Positions 6,730 through 14,848 of a stretch of 17,405 nt of DNA are shown here, one piece after another. Numbering within the stretch: the stretch's first letter is position 1; the number at the start of each line of letters is the position of its first letter. A model generated the notes under the pieces. That model was given only the letters and a program-made list of their open reading frames with translations, was not told the origin of the DNA and searched no databases. The position numbers were made by a program, and so were the translations under genes. This DNA comes from Actinomycetes bacterium (lineage in GTDB: Bacteria; Actinomycetota; Actinomycetes; S36-B12; UBA10799), in NCBI GenBank assembly GCA_029779995.1, contig JAKOZM010000251.1:1-17405 (forward strand), read 5' to 3'.

Positions 6730-7904
6730 CGGGACTCGAGCTGTGACCGCACCGCGGCGATCGCCTCCGGCAGCACCGCGCAGAAGCCGTCCACAGTCGC
6801 CTCTCGGGCGGGCGCCACGCCGGCCAGAGGCAACGTGATCCGCACATTGCCGTGGGTGAGCACGCCCATGGCGGCCAGCACGTGACTGGGCTCCAGGGTG
6901 CTGGAGGTGCATGCCGAACCCGACGCCACGGCATACCCACGTCTGTCGAGTTCTGTCACGAGCGCTTCGCCGTCGGCGAGCAGCGCGGAGAAGGTGACGA
7001 TGTGGGGGAGACGGTCGTCGGGATCGCCGGCCACCTCGGTCTCCGGCACTGCCGCCGCGGCCGCCCGGATTCGGTCGACGAGTCGCCGGGCGTCGGCCGA
7101 TTCGACAGGCAGGGACCCCGACGTGTCTCCCCAGGCGGCAGCCGCAGCCAGGGCGAGCGGAATAACCGGTTCGATATCTGATCGGCCGTGTTCGAGTTCT
7201 GAGGGAGGTGCGTCGCGTCGCCACCGCACCCCGGTGCGCACGACGAGGATCCCGAGGCCGGGCGGTCCGCCCCACGAGCGAGCGTCCCCAGCCAACACAT
7301 CGAAGTCGCGGGGGACGGGATCGCGCCCCAGGCTCGCCGTGGCATCGACGAGCAGCGGTATGCCGTGCCGCTGACAGATCTCTCGGGCCGCCTGCAGGGG
7401 CTGCCGGGTCCCTACCTCGCCATTTGCCGACTGGAGGGCTGCGAACGCCGTGCCTTGATACGCGACGGCGCCCTCCCAGGCACCGAGTTCCACTCGGCCG
7501 AGCCGGTCTACTCCGACCTCTGCATGTAGGAGGGGGTCGTTGGCCATCGCGGCAACGTGCCGACCGCTGGTGAGAATGGCGGAGTGCTCGACCGCGCTGG
7601 CGACCAGCCGCTGCCCGCGTCGGCGTGCGGCATACCGGAGCCCCTCCTGGGCCCACCGCAATGCTGCGATGCCACCGGGGGTGAAGGTGACCTCATCCGG
7701 GCGGACTCCCAGCCCTTCGGCGAGCTGGGCGCGGGCGTCGTCCAGGAGCCGTCTGGCTTGCCGTCCGTGGCGATGCAGACGGCGCGGGTCGGCCCACCCG
7801 AGCTCCCAGGCGGAGGCCAACGCAACGGCCGCCGACGACGCGAGTGGCGTTGCGGCAGCGTCAAGCAGGCCCGCGGAGGGGGCTCGAAATGAGGTGTTCG
7901 CCAC
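6726..7904 (-). CDS. Cysteine desulfurase-like (NifS/IscS fold) protein lacking the PLP lysine
   Basis: A 392-residue class V aminotransferase-fold protein. Desulfurases of this family use PLP to take sulfur from cysteine as an enzyme persulfide. Conserved here are VEHSAI (H107, the residue that stacks on PLP), SANGEVGT (N161), LVDATAS (D187, the PLP pyridine partner), and the catalytic loop ASGSACTSSTLEPSHVL with C332 as sulfur acceptor. NVRITL (R355) also fits. The PLP-lysine motif is not conserved. Where NifS has SAHKFHGPKG, this protein has DARSWGGPPG (207-216), a gap-free alignment placing R209 at the His and S210 at the Lys. The usual Gln of DATQS is A190. No lysine occurs anywhere in the protein. 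The start is a GTG at 7904; a TAACCT -10-like hexamer 6 nt upstream suggests a leaderless transcript. It may be a pseudoenzyme, a persulfide relay, or an enzyme binding PLP non-covalently. Confidence 0.85.
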   Translation of the reverse strand: MANTSFRAPSAGLLDAAATPLASSAAVALASAWELGWADPRRLHRHGRQARRLLDDARAQLAEGLGVRPDEVTFTPGGIAALRWAQEGLRYAARRRGQRLVASAVEHSAILTSGRHVAAMANDPLLHAEVGVDRLGRVELGAWEGAVAYQGTAFAALQSANGEVGTRQPLQAAREICQRHGIPLLVDATASLGRDPVPRDFDVLAGDARSWGGPPGLGILVVRTGVRWRRDAPPSELEHGRSDIEPVIPLALAAAAAWGDTSGSLPVESADARRLVDRIRAAAAAVPETEVAGDPDDRLPHIVTFSALLADGEALVTELDRRGYAVASGSACTSSTLEPSHVLAAMGVLTHGNVRITLPLAGVAPAREATVDGFCAVLPEAIAAVRSQLESR

Positions 7905-7916
7905 GCTCGCAGGTTA
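7904..7916 (-). promoter_or_regulatory. Predicted -10 box for a leaderless desulfurase-like transcript
   Basis: On the minus strand TAACCT (7916-7911) is followed by GCGAGC and then the GTG start at 7904. That is the spacing expected if transcription starts at the initiation codon. No well-placed Shine-Dalgarno is seen. The -35 is not evident. Confidence 0.4.
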
Positions 7917-7953
7917 TCGGCACCCCTGCCGCCAAACGGCCAACTCACCGCGG

Positions 7954-7959
7954 TAGGGT
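7954..7959 (+). promoter_or_regulatory. Possible -10 box of the ctaCDF promoter
   Basis: TAGGGT fits the TANNNT consensus and lies 44 nt upstream of the ctaC start, inside the 99-bp divergent spacer shared with the desulfurase-like gene. No clear -35 is present, so this rests on one hexamer. Confidence 0.3.
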
Positions 7960-7991
7960 GTCCCCGTCACAGCAGCAGTCACTCTGGACCC

Positions 7992-7997
7992 GGAAGG
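7992..7997 (+). promoter_or_regulatory. Ribosome binding site that fixes the TTG start of ctaC
   Basis: GGAAGG lies 6 nt before the TTG at 8004. The next in-frame candidate codons fall inside the signal peptide, so this site supports the rare TTG initiation. Confidence 0.6.
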
Positions 7998-8003
7998 TGC
8001 ACG

Positions 8004-8915
8004 TTGCGTACGCACGCCGACGCTCCTGCCCGCACATGGCGGCGGGGATTGACCCTCAGTGGGTTGGCGGCTTCCGCCACCCTTCTCCTCTCAAGTTGTG
8101 CAAACGTGCCCTCGAGCGCCAGCAGCGGCTGGTTGCCTCAGGGGGTCAACGGCCAACAGGTGACGACGGAGACCGAACGCATCACCAGCTTGTGGGTCGG
8201 GATCTGGATCGCCGCCATGGCGGTCGGTCTGCTGGTCTGGGGCCTCACCTTCTGGTGTATGGCCGTCTACAAGCGCAAGAAGGGCGACCCCGAGTTGCCC
8301 CCCCAGCTGCGCTACAACATCCCGATCGAGTTGCTGTACACGGTCGTTCCGGTCCTCATGGTCGCGGTGATCTTCTTCTACACCGCCCGTGACGAAGCCG
8401 CGATCATGGACACCTCGGCCAAGCCCGACGTGACGATCAATGTCGTGGGCAAGCAGTGGAGTTGGGACTTCAATTACGTGGACAGCAATGTCTACGAGAC
8501 CGGTGTCCACTCCGAGCTCAACCCCAACGGCGGCATCAACGGGACCCCGCAGCCGGTGCTCTACATGCCGATCAACAAGCGGGTCGAGTTCGTCCTCAAC
8601 GCCCGCGACGTCATCCACTCCTTCTGGGTGCCGGCCTTCCTGGTCAAGCTCGACATGATCCCGGGCCGCACCAACAAGCTGCAGATCACCCCCACCCAAC
8701 TGGGCGAGTACCAGGGCAAGTGCGCCGAGCTGTGCGGTGCCTACCACTCGCAGATGCTGTTCAAGGTGAAGGTCGTCACGCAGGCCGAATACGACGCGCA
8801 CATGGCTGAACTCAAGTCCATGGGCCAGGTCGGCCAGCTGGACAACACCCTCAACCGGGAGCCGGTCTACGGCCCCGACCTGAAGATGATCCCCACCTCC
8901 ACTGGGAGCAACTGA
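8004..8915 (+). CDS. ctaC: Cytochrome c oxidase subunit II CtaC, predicted lipoprotein
   Basis: A 303-residue CuA-bearing subunit of aa3 oxidase that takes electrons from the bc1 complex and passes them to heme a in CtaD. Residues 1-31 form a signal peptide (RR at 13-14, hydrophobic core, then LLSSC), so C32 is probably lipidated. Two membrane helices follow at about 62-87 and 109-127. The periplasmic cupredoxin domain starts with the aromatic stretch [10 protein letters not shown]. CuA ligands are H205 ([10 protein letters not shown]) and C240, E242, C244, H248 and M251 in [12 protein letters not shown]. Initiation is at TTG 8004 with a GGAAGG site. The stop overlaps the ctaD start by one base (TGATG), so subunits II and I should be translationally coupled. 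No separate cytochrome c gene is present, as expected where QcrC feeds the oxidase directly. Confidence 0.96.
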   Translation: MRTHADAPARTWRRGLTLSGLAASATLLLSSCANVPSSASSGWLPQGVNGQQVTTETERITSLWVGIWIAAMAVGLLVWGLTFWCMAVYKRKKGDPELPPQLRYNIPIELLYTVVPVLMVAVIFFYTARDEAAIMDTSAKPDVTINVVGKQWSWDFNYVDSNVYETGVHSELNPNGGINGTPQPVLYMPINKRVEFVLNARDVIHSFWVPAFLVKLDMIPGRTNKLQITPTQLGEYQGKCAELCGAYHSQMLFKVKVVTQAEYDAHMAELKSMGQVGQLDNTLNREPVYGPDLKMIPTSTGSN

Positions 8916-10654
8916 TGACTGCCACCATCACCCCGGCGTCGACCACTGAGCGGGTCCGGCACCCGCGCAACGCGCCCGGCTCGACGTTCGTCAAGTGGGC
9001 GACCACGACCGATCACAAGAAGATCGGCAACCTGTACTTCATCACGTCCTTCGTGTTCTTCCTGCTCGCCGGCGTCATGGCCCTGGTTATCCGGGCCGAG
9101 TTGACCGTTCCGGGTCTGCAGGTCGTGGACAACCCCGACCAGTTCAACCAGCTGTTCACGATGCACGGCCTGATCATGCTGCTGCTGTTCGCGACGCCGC
9201 TGTTCGCGGGCTTCTCGAACGCGCTCGTGCCATTGCAGATCGGCGCACCGGATGTCGCTTTCCCGCGGCTGAACATGTTCGCCTACTACCTCTACGCCTT
9301 CGGTGGCCTGGTGGCGGCGCTCGGCTTCCTCACCCCGCAGGGTGCGGCGTCGTTCGGGTGGTTCATGTATGTGCCGCTGTCCAACGCGACGTACACACCG
9401 GGCCTGGGCACCGACCTCGGCGTCTTCGGCCTGACCCTCACCGGTTTCGCGACGATCCTCGGTTCGGTCAACTTCATCACGACGATCATCTGCATGCGCG
9501 CACCAGGCATGACGATGTTCCGGATGCCGATCTTCACCTGGACCGTGCTGGTGACCTCGCTGCTCGCGCTGATCATCTTCCCGGTCCTGGCCGCCGCGCT
9601 GTTCGGTCTGGGTGGCGAGCGCCGCTTCGGAATGCACATCTTCGACGTCGACGCCGGCGGTGTGATGCTCTGGCAGCACCTGTTCTGGTTCTTCGGTCAC
9701 CCTGAGGTCTACGTGCTCGCGCTGCCCTTCTTCGGCGTCATCTCGGAGATCTTCCCGGTGTTCTCGCGAAAGCCGATCTTCGGCTACAAGACCCTCATCT
9801 TCGCCACCGTGACGATCGCTGCGCTCTCGGTCGCGGTCTGGGCACACCACATGTACGTGACCGGCCAGATCCTGTTGCCGTTCTTCGCGATCATGACGAT
9901 GCTCATCGCGGTGCCGACCGGGGTGAAGTTCTTCAACTGGATCGGCACGATGTGGGGCGGGTCGCTGACCTTCCAGACGCCGATGATGTGGGCCCTGGGC
10001 TTCCTCACCACGTTCCTCTTCGGTGGGTTGACCGGCGTCATGATGGCCAGCCCGGCGATCGACTTCCACATCACCGACACCTACTTCATCGTCGCGCACT
10101 TCCACTACACGATCTTCGGCACCGTGGTCTTCGCGATGTTCGCCGGCTACTACTTCTGGTGGCCGAAGCTGACTGGCCGGATGCTCGACGAGACGCTGGG
10201 CAAGATCCACTTCTGGATGCTGTTCTTCGGCTTCCATCTGACCTTCCTGGTCCAGCACCTGCTGGGCATTCAGGGCATGGCCCGGCGGTACGCCGACTAC
10301 ATGCCCTCCGAAGGGTTCGTCACCGGCAACGTCATCTCGACCATCGGCTCGGTGCTGCTGGGCGCTTCGATGATTCCGTTCCTTTACAACGTGTGGAAGA
10401 CCTGGCGGACCGCTCCGCTGGTGACGGTCGATGACCCATGGGGCTACGGCAACTCGCTGGAATGGGCGACGTCATGCCCGCCGCCGCGGCACAACTTCGA
10501 CCGCCTGCCGCGGATTCGTTCCGAGCGCCCGGCCTTCGACCTGCACCACCCGCAGACGGCTCCCGGGTCGGCCCCGAGCGCTGACAAGTCGACCCTCACC
10601 AAACTCATGGGCGACGCCGAGGTCGGCTCCACCAAGCTGGACAAGGAGGTCTGA
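8915..10654 (+). CDS. ctaD: Cytochrome c oxidase subunit I CtaD
   Basis: A 579-residue heme-copper oxidase catalytic subunit with about 12 membrane helices. It reduces O2 to water at the heme a3-CuB centre and pumps protons. Visible ligands are H84 in [15 protein letters not shown] (low-spin heme a), H262 in [11 protein letters not shown] with Y266 as the expected His-Tyr cross-link partner, H311-H312 in [10 protein letters not shown] (CuB), and H395/H397 in [10 protein letters not shown] (heme a3 and heme a). The N-terminus carries the standard [15 protein letters not shown] stretch. The C-terminal 65 or so residues after the last helix (starting near [18 protein letters not shown]) are polar and resemble those of other actinobacterial CtaD proteins. 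It is the middle gene of ctaC-ctaD-ctaF. The ribosome binding site of ctaF is embedded in its last codons. Confidence 0.97.
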   Translation: MTATITPASTTERVRHPRNAPGSTFVKWATTTDHKKIGNLYFITSFVFFLLAGVMALVIRAELTVPGLQVVDNPDQFNQLFTMHGLIMLLLFATPLFAGFSNALVPLQIGAPDVAFPRLNMFAYYLYAFGGLVAALGFLTPQGAASFGWFMYVPLSNATYTPGLGTDLGVFGLTLTGFATILGSVNFITTIICMRAPGMTMFRMPIFTWTVLVTSLLALIIFPVLAAALFGLGGERRFGMHIFDVDAGGVMLWQHLFWFFGHPEVYVLALPFFGVISEIFPVFSRKPIFGYKTLIFATVTIAALSVAVWAHHMYVTGQILLPFFAIMTMLIAVPTGVKFFNWIGTMWGGSLTFQTPMMWALGFLTTFLFGGLTGVMMASPAIDFHITDTYFIVAHFHYTIFGTVVFAMFAGYYFWWPKLTGRMLDETLGKIHFWMLFFGFHLTFLVQHLLGIQGMARRYADYMPSEGFVTGNVISTIGSVLLGASMIPFLYNVWKTWRTAPLVTVDDPWGYGNSLEWATSCPPPRHNFDRLPRIRSERPAFDLHHPQTAPGSAPSADKSTLTKLMGDAEVGSTKLDKEV

Positions 10655-10657
10655 GTC

Positions 10658-11059
10658 ATGAAGACCATGAGCCGGATCTTCTGGGCGCTGTTCGTCTTCT
10701 TCCTCGCGATGGTCCCGTTCTACGGGATCTGGAACAAGTGGGCTGAGGCGGCCGGACCGGTGGCCCTTCTCCTCACCTCGCTGATGATGGCCCTTGCAGG
10801 CTGGTACATCGGGGTCACCGAGAAGAAGTTCACCAACCAGCCCGAGGACAACCCGGAAGCACATGTCGAGGACTCCGCCGGGGAGTATGGCTTCTTCACC
10901 CCCTACTCCTGGTGGCCCCTGTGGCTCGGTCTGTCCTGCGCTGGCCTGTTCGCCGGGCTGGCCGTGGGCTGGTGGCTGTTCATGATCTTCGCGGTCATGG
11001 GTGCGTGGGCCTTGATCGGATGGGTCTTCGAGCACTACAAGGGCGAGCACGCCAACTGA
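10658..11059 (+). CDS. ctaF: Cytochrome c oxidase subunit IV CtaF (actinobacterial type)
   Basis: A 133-residue membrane subunit found with actinobacterial aa3 oxidases, unrelated in sequence to proteobacterial or mitochondrial subunit IV. Hydrophobic helices lie at about 5-24, 33-52, 84-102 and 103-124. The polar link at 54-80 includes KKFTNQPEDNPEAHVED and GEYGFFTPYSWWPL, which I recognise as typical of this family. The ATG at 10658 follows AAGGAGGT (10643-10650) at ideal spacing; a second ATG at 10667 is possible. The gene starts 3 bp after ctaD. It lacks metal ligands and probably stabilises the oxidase in the bc1-aa3 supercomplex. A strong hairpin follows. Confidence 0.93.
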   Translation: MKTMSRIFWALFVFFLAMVPFYGIWNKWAEAAGPVALLLTSLMMALAGWYIGVTEKKFTNQPEDNPEAHVEDSAGEYGFFTPYSWWPLWLGLSCAGLFAGLAVGWWLFMIFAVMGAWALIGWVFEHYKGEHAN

Positions 11060-11078
11060 TCGTCCACGTCTAGACACC

Positions 11079-11115
11079 CAAGCGGGGCGCGCCGAAGGTC
11101 GGCGGGCCCCGCTTG
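11079..11115 (+). terminator. Terminator hairpin of the ctaCDF operon
   Basis: CAAGCGGGGC pairs with GCCCCGCTTG, continued inward by CGCC/GGCG after one mismatch, around the loop GAAGGTC. ACAC (11074-11077) and GTGT (11117-11120) extend the stem outward after another mismatch. It starts 19 nt after the ctaF stop; no T-run follows. Confidence 0.8.
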
Positions 11116-11179
11116 AGTGTTGCGTGCCGACCGACGAGTTGTGTCTGGGCGACACGCGAGCGACCTTCGGTACAGGTGG

Positions 11180-11548
11180 CTAGCCCCAGCCGAGCTCGTG
11201 GAGTCGTTCGTCGTCGATGCCGAAGTGATGGGCCACCTCGTGGACCACGGTGACTGCAATCTCGTCGAGGAGTTCCTCGCGCGTCTCGCAGAGCCGCTCC
11301 AGGGGCCCTTGAAAGATGAGAATCCGGTCAGGGAGCGCGCCGAACCACGGTTCATCGCCGTCGGTCAAGGGGACACCCTCGTAGAGTCCGAGCAGGCTTG
11401 GATCCTCATCAGCGGGTGGCTCGGGCTCGACGAAGATGGCCACGTTGCGCAATTGCGCCAGCAGTGGTGCCGGGATCAACGCCAAGGCGTCCTCTACTGC
11501 GCGCTCGAACTCGAGCTCGCTCATTCGCCGTGGGGTGCCGTCAACCAT
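11180..11548 (-). CDS. Small zincin-like metallopeptidase domain protein (PF06262 type)
   Basis: A 122-residue cytosolic protein with a single HExxH zinc site, HEVAHHFGIDDERLHELG, near the C-terminus (about 103-120). The two histidines and the downstream aspartate fit the zinc ligands, and the glutamate would be the catalytic base. The N-terminal part (FERAVEDALALIP...LLAQLRNVAIFVEPEPP) and the middle GLYEGVPL...PDRILIFQGPLERL match the small "zincin-like metallopeptidase" family common next to housekeeping genes in actinobacteria. No signal peptide or membrane helix is seen. Substrate and physiological role are unknown for the family as far as I know. The start could be the ATG at 11548 or the internal ATG at 11524; neither has a strong ribosome binding site. 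It points toward the ctaCDF terminator and is divergent from the S66 peptidase gene. Confidence 0.85.
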   Translation of the reverse strand: MVDGTPRRMSELEFERAVEDALALIPAPLLAQLRNVAIFVEPEPPADEDPSLLGLYEGVPLTDGDEPWFGALPDRILIFQGPLERLCETREELLDEIAVTVVHEVAHHFGIDDERLHELGWG

Positions 11549-11646
11549 GGGTCAAGTTTCCCATCTGCTGGACCGACAGCCGGGAGCGGTTCGCCTCGGA
11601 CGCAATCCGCTTGCCGGGCAACGGCACACGGTGGTGAAGTTGGAGC

Positions 11647-12747
11647 ATGACGCACCTGGTCTCGATGCCGCCGCCTTGTCGGCCCGGCGATCGGGTGGCG
11701 GTGTTGTCGCCGTCCTGGGCCGCGCCGGCCTACTTTCCGGAGCTTCACGAACAGGCGATGCGGCGCATTCGGGAGGACCTCGGGCTGGAACCTGTCGAGT
11801 TTCCAACGACTCGGATGCCGTCCAGTCCAGACCGGCGTGCGGCAGACCTCATGGCGGCCTTCACCGATCCGACCATCAGCGCGGTCATGGCCACAATCGG
11901 GGGCGACGATCAGCTCACCGTGTTGCCCCATCTGGACCCCCACCTCGTGCGGCGCAACCCGAAGCGCTTCCTGGGCTACAGCGACAACACCAATCTGCTC
12001 AACTGGCTGTGGTTCCACGGCGTCGGAGCCGTTCACGGCGGTTCGACGCAAGTCCACCTGGGGCCCGGACCACACGCCGACCCAGTGCATCTGGCCAGCC
12101 TTCACGTGGCGCTCTTCGGTGGCGTCACCGAGCTCAGACCACTCTCGGGCAGTAGGGACCACGGATTGAGTTGGGACTCCGCAGGCAGTCTGACCGACCC
12201 TGCGCCCGTGCCCGGTGATGACCCGACCGAACCGACGTGGACCTGGCATGGTCCAGCCAAGCCCGTGCGCGGCCGCACCTGGGGCGGCAACCTGGAAGTG
12301 TTGCAATGGGTGCTGGGAGTGGGCAGGCATGTCCTCCCCGCGTCTGCGTACGACGGATGCGTCCTTTTGCTGGAAACCTCGGAAGAGCGGCCGTCGGCTC
12401 GCGCGGTGACGCGAATGATGCGGGTGCTGGGGGAGCGGGGGCTGCTCGGTGCGGCTGCCGCGGTGATCGTCGGCCGTCCCCAGGCGGCGGACATCGACGA
12501 TGACCCTGGGCCAGCAGCGCGGCGCCATTACCGCCAGGCCCAACGTGAGGCCATGCTCACCGAGCTGGAGCGCTACGCCCCAGGGATCCCAGCCGTCGTC
12601 GGCGTCGAGTTCGGCCACACCAGCCCGCAGTACCTCCTGCCCTATGGCGGCCACGTGACCCTCGATCCAGCGGGCAACCGGATCGTGGCCGAATTCGGGC
12701 CGCCAAAGCCCCTAGGAGCCCCCGAGGGGGCTGCACCGTGCGCGTAG
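11647..12747 (+). CDS. S66-family LD-carboxypeptidase / MccF-like serine peptidase
   Basis: A 366-residue peptidase of family S66, which contains LdcA (cleaves the L,D bond in murein tetrapeptides during recycling) and MccF (cleaves microcin C-type acyl-adenylates). The nucleophile elbow FLGYSDNTNLL gives S112. RTWGGNLEVLQWVLG is the conserved mid-region, LLLETSEERPS offers the catalytic glutamate E243, and VEFGHTSPQYLLPYGG gives the catalytic H324. IGGDDQLTVLPHLD (84-97) and the SDNTN wording resemble the MccF-like branch more than E. coli LdcA. No signal peptide is seen, so it acts in the cytosol. The ATG at 11647 follows TTGGAG at short distance. Its 3' end overlaps the DUF167 gene by 10 bp. 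Whether it serves murein recycling or self-protection against nucleotide-peptide toxins cannot be decided here. Confidence 0.88.
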   Translation: MTHLVSMPPPCRPGDRVAVLSPSWAAPAYFPELHEQAMRRIREDLGLEPVEFPTTRMPSSPDRRAADLMAAFTDPTISAVMATIGGDDQLTVLPHLDPHLVRRNPKRFLGYSDNTNLLNWLWFHGVGAVHGGSTQVHLGPGPHADPVHLASLHVALFGGVTELRPLSGSRDHGLSWDSAGSLTDPAPVPGDDPTEPTWTWHGPAKPVRGRTWGGNLEVLQWVLGVGRHVLPASAYDGCVLLLETSEERPSARAVTRMMRVLGERGLLGAAAAVIVGRPQAADIDDDPGPAARRHYRQAQREAMLTELERYAPGIPAVVGVEFGHTSPQYLLPYGGHVTLDPAGNRIVAEFGPPKPLGAPEGAAPCA

Positions 12748-13016
12748 TCGTCCGGGTCCGTCCCGGAGCCTCTCGGGAGCGGGTGGGCGGTCGTTACGGA
12801 GACGGGTCCGATGCTGCGCTCGTCGTGGCGGTGACAGCCCGAGCTGTTGACGGCGCCGCGACTGCGGCTGTGTTGAAGGCCGTCGCGGCTGCTTTCGACG
12901 TCAAGCTCAGGGACGTCACCCTGGTGAGCGGCGCGACACACCGGACCAAGGTGCTCGACGTCGACGTGCCCGAGTCGCTCGGAGCGCTGCGCTTGAGGGG
13001 TCTGCTCGACTCCTGA
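12738..13016 (+). CDS. DUF167 (YggU family) small conserved protein
   Basis: A 92-residue protein of the DUF167/YggU family (PF02594), widespread in bacteria, archaea and eukaryotes and without a settled function. Characteristic parts are VRVRPGASRERVGG at the N-terminus, the central ARAVDGAATAAVLKAVAAAF (the usual motif is P-V-D-G-K-A-N, so the typical KAN is changed to AAT here), and DVTLVSGATHRTKVLDV near the end. It starts at a GTG (12738) with GAGGGGG 7 nt upstream and overlaps the end of the S66 peptidase gene by 10 bp, which implies translational coupling. It is followed by a strong two-way hairpin. Confidence 0.85.
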   Translation: MRVVVRVRPGASRERVGGRYGDGSDAALVVAVTARAVDGAATAAVLKAVAAAFDVKLRDVTLVSGATHRTKVLDVDVPESLGALRLRGLLDS

Positions 13017-13065
13017 AGGAGCCGGCATCGGAGGGGCAGCGGCGACGGTCAAGTGGCGGACATGG

Positions 13066-13101
13066 CAGTGGGGCCCCACCCGCACGGGTGAGGCCCCACT
13101 G
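13066..13101. terminator. Bidirectional terminator between DUF167 gene and qcrB
   Basis: CAGTGGGGCC pairs with GGCCCCACTG, and after one C/A mismatch CACCC pairs with GGGTG around the loop GCAC. It sits between two converging genes (stops at 13016 and 13118), so the same hairpin can serve transcripts from both sides. No T-run is needed to see the stem. Confidence 0.8.
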
Positions 13102-13117
13102 GCGCACTGACGCTGGG

Positions 13118-14848
13118 TCAGTCCTGGCTTGCTTGCTTGATTGCGTGCGCGCCCGCGCCTGCGGGCGTCTCGATGGCCTCGTGCTCGCCGTGGTGGTGAG
13201 CGGCGGCCAGCTCGGCCGGGGTGACCGGCTCGACCCGGGAGGCGAAGAAGAACTTCGACCACTTGGCGCGGCGGAGCTCCTTCTTCGCATCCTTGCTGGC
13301 CACTCCGTTGGCGTCCTTGCCAGAGGGCAGGGCCAGCGGAGCCGGGGACTCGAAGCCGACGAGCTTCCAACGGTCGTAATCGTTGAGCTCCTCGTGGACC
13401 TCGTAGTACTGGCCATCCGGCGTCCGCACCAGGGTGCCGCTCTCACGGCCGTGCAGCACCTTGTCGCGGTCGTGACGCTGCAGCGACAGGCAGATTCGAC
13501 GGGTGACCCAGAAGGTGAGAATCGGGGCCACGAAGAACAGCACCTGGAAGGCCCGGGTGATGTCGTTGATCGACATCTGCAGACGGATGGCGATGATGTC
13601 GTTGCCGGCCGCGAACATGAGCACCAAGTAGGCCGTGATCGCCGCGACACCGAGCGCGGTCCGAGTGGGGACGTTGCGCGGACGGTCGAGGATGTGGTGT
13701 TCACGGTTGTCGCCGGTGATCCACCGTTCGAGGAACGGGTAGGCGCCAGTGATGGTGTACATGACCGGGATGAGCAGGACCGCCCCGAGGAACACGTTGA
13801 GGCTCAACGTGAAGCCGAAGATCTCGAACTCCAACCACCCGGGCAGCAGACGCAGCGCGCCGTCAGCGAAGCCCATGTACCAGTCGGGCTGGGAGCCGGC
13901 GGTCACAGGGGAGGGGTCGTACGGCCCGTATGCCCAGATCGGGTTGATCGTCACCAGTGCCGAGATCAGCGACAGCAGGCCGAAGACCAGGAAGAAGAAG
14001 CCGCCCGCCTTGGCCGTGTAGACCGGCATCAGCGGGAAGCCGACAACGTTCTCGTTGGTGCGGCCGGGGCCCGAGTACTGAGTGTGCTTGTGCACCATGA
14101 CCAGAATGATGTGGGCCGTGAACAGGCCGATGAGCACGGCAGGCAGAAGCAGGACGTGCACGGCATACAGGCGAGGAATGATCGCCTCGCCCGGGAAGGC
14201 GCCCCCGAACATCATGTAGGACACATAGGAGCCGATGATCGGCACCGAGCGGATGAAGCCCTCGGCTGCCCGCAGACCGGTGCCCGAGAGCAGGTCGTCC
14301 GGGAGCGAGTAGCCGGCGAAGCCTTCGATGAGAGCCAGCATCGACAGCATCGTGCCGATGACCCAGTTGATCTCGCGCGGCTTGCGGAAGGCACCGGTGA
14401 AGAACACGCGGAACATGTGCACCGAGAGGGACACCACGAACATCAGGGCGGCCCAGTGGTGGATCTGCCGGATCAGCAGGCCGCCGCGGACGTCGAAGGA
14501 GATGCCCAGCGTCGAGGAGTACGCCTCCGACATCGTGATGCCCTTGAGCGGCAGGTAGGACCCCTCGTAGGGGATCTGGCCGGCGCTCGGGATGAACCAC
14601 AGGCTGAGGAACACGCCGGTGAGCAGACAGATGATCATCGAGTACATCGCCACTTCACCGAGCATGAAGCTCCAGTGGTCCGGGAAGACCTTCTTCAGCA
14701 TGAAGGAGGCGCCCTTGGCGATACCGGTCCGCTCGTCGACCCATGAGGCGGCCGCGCCGACCTTCTTGGCTGACGCGCTGGCGGGTGCGGACGACTTGCG
14801 GTCGCCGGCGCGTAGGTCGGCGGCGCGTGCGCTGGATGCAGTGCTCAC
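13118..14848 (-). CDS. qcrB: Cytochrome bc1 complex cytochrome b subunit QcrB
   Basis: A 576-residue menaquinol-oxidising membrane subunit of the actinobacterial bc1 complex. The four b-heme ligands are visible as two pairs, H130/H144 (RQIHHWAALMF ... SVHMFRVFF) and H231/H246 (YAVHVLLL ... FTAHIILV). The Qo-site motif reads PDWY (321-324), the form usual in this phylum instead of PEWY. KPREINWVIG and YSLPDDLLSGTG are conserved loops. A soluble N-terminus of about 50 residues and a long charged, His-rich C-terminal tail (about 500-576, with AHHHGEHEA) flank the membrane part. The GTG at 14848 overlaps the qcrA stop as GTGA, so translation is coupled. It is the last gene of ctaE-qcrC-qcrA-qcrB. 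This subunit is the target of Q203-type inhibitors in mycobacteria. Confidence 0.97.
   Translation of the reverse strand: MSTASSARAADLRAGDRKSSAPASASAKKVGAAASWVDERTGIAKGASFMLKKVFPDHWSFMLGEVAMYSMIICLLTGVFLSLWFIPSAGQIPYEGSYLPLKGITMSEAYSSTLGISFDVRGGLLIRQIHHWAALMFVVSLSVHMFRVFFTGAFRKPREINWVIGTMLSMLALIEGFAGYSLPDDLLSGTGLRAAEGFIRSVPIIGSYVSYMMFGGAFPGEAIIPRLYAVHVLLLPAVLIGLFTAHIILVMVHKHTQYSGPGRTNENVVGFPLMPVYTAKAGGFFFLVFGLLSLISALVTINPIWAYGPYDPSPVTAGSQPDWYMGFADGALRLLPGWLEFEIFGFTLSLNVFLGAVLLIPVMYTITGAYPFLERWITGDNREHHILDRPRNVPTRTALGVAAITAYLVLMFAAGNDIIAIRLQMSINDITRAFQVLFFVAPILTFWVTRRICLSLQRHDRDKVLHGRESGTLVRTPDGQYYEVHEELNDYDRWKLVGFESPAPLALPSGKDANGVASKDAKKELRRAKWSKFFFASRVEPVTPAELAAAHHHGEHEAIETPAGAGAHAIKQASQD

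Noticed and set aside
8867..10258. 463-codon minus-strand frame opposite ctaC/ctaD
   Set aside because: Antisense shadow of ctaD with no recognisable motif; ctaD is certain.
11521..12654. 377-codon minus-strand frame opposite the S66 peptidase gene
   Set aside because: Low-complexity shadow. The plus-strand frame has the full S66 catalytic motifs.
13877..13888. QcrB Qo-site motif PDWY in place of PEWY
   Set aside because: This is the usual form in actinobacterial cytochrome b and not an anomaly.
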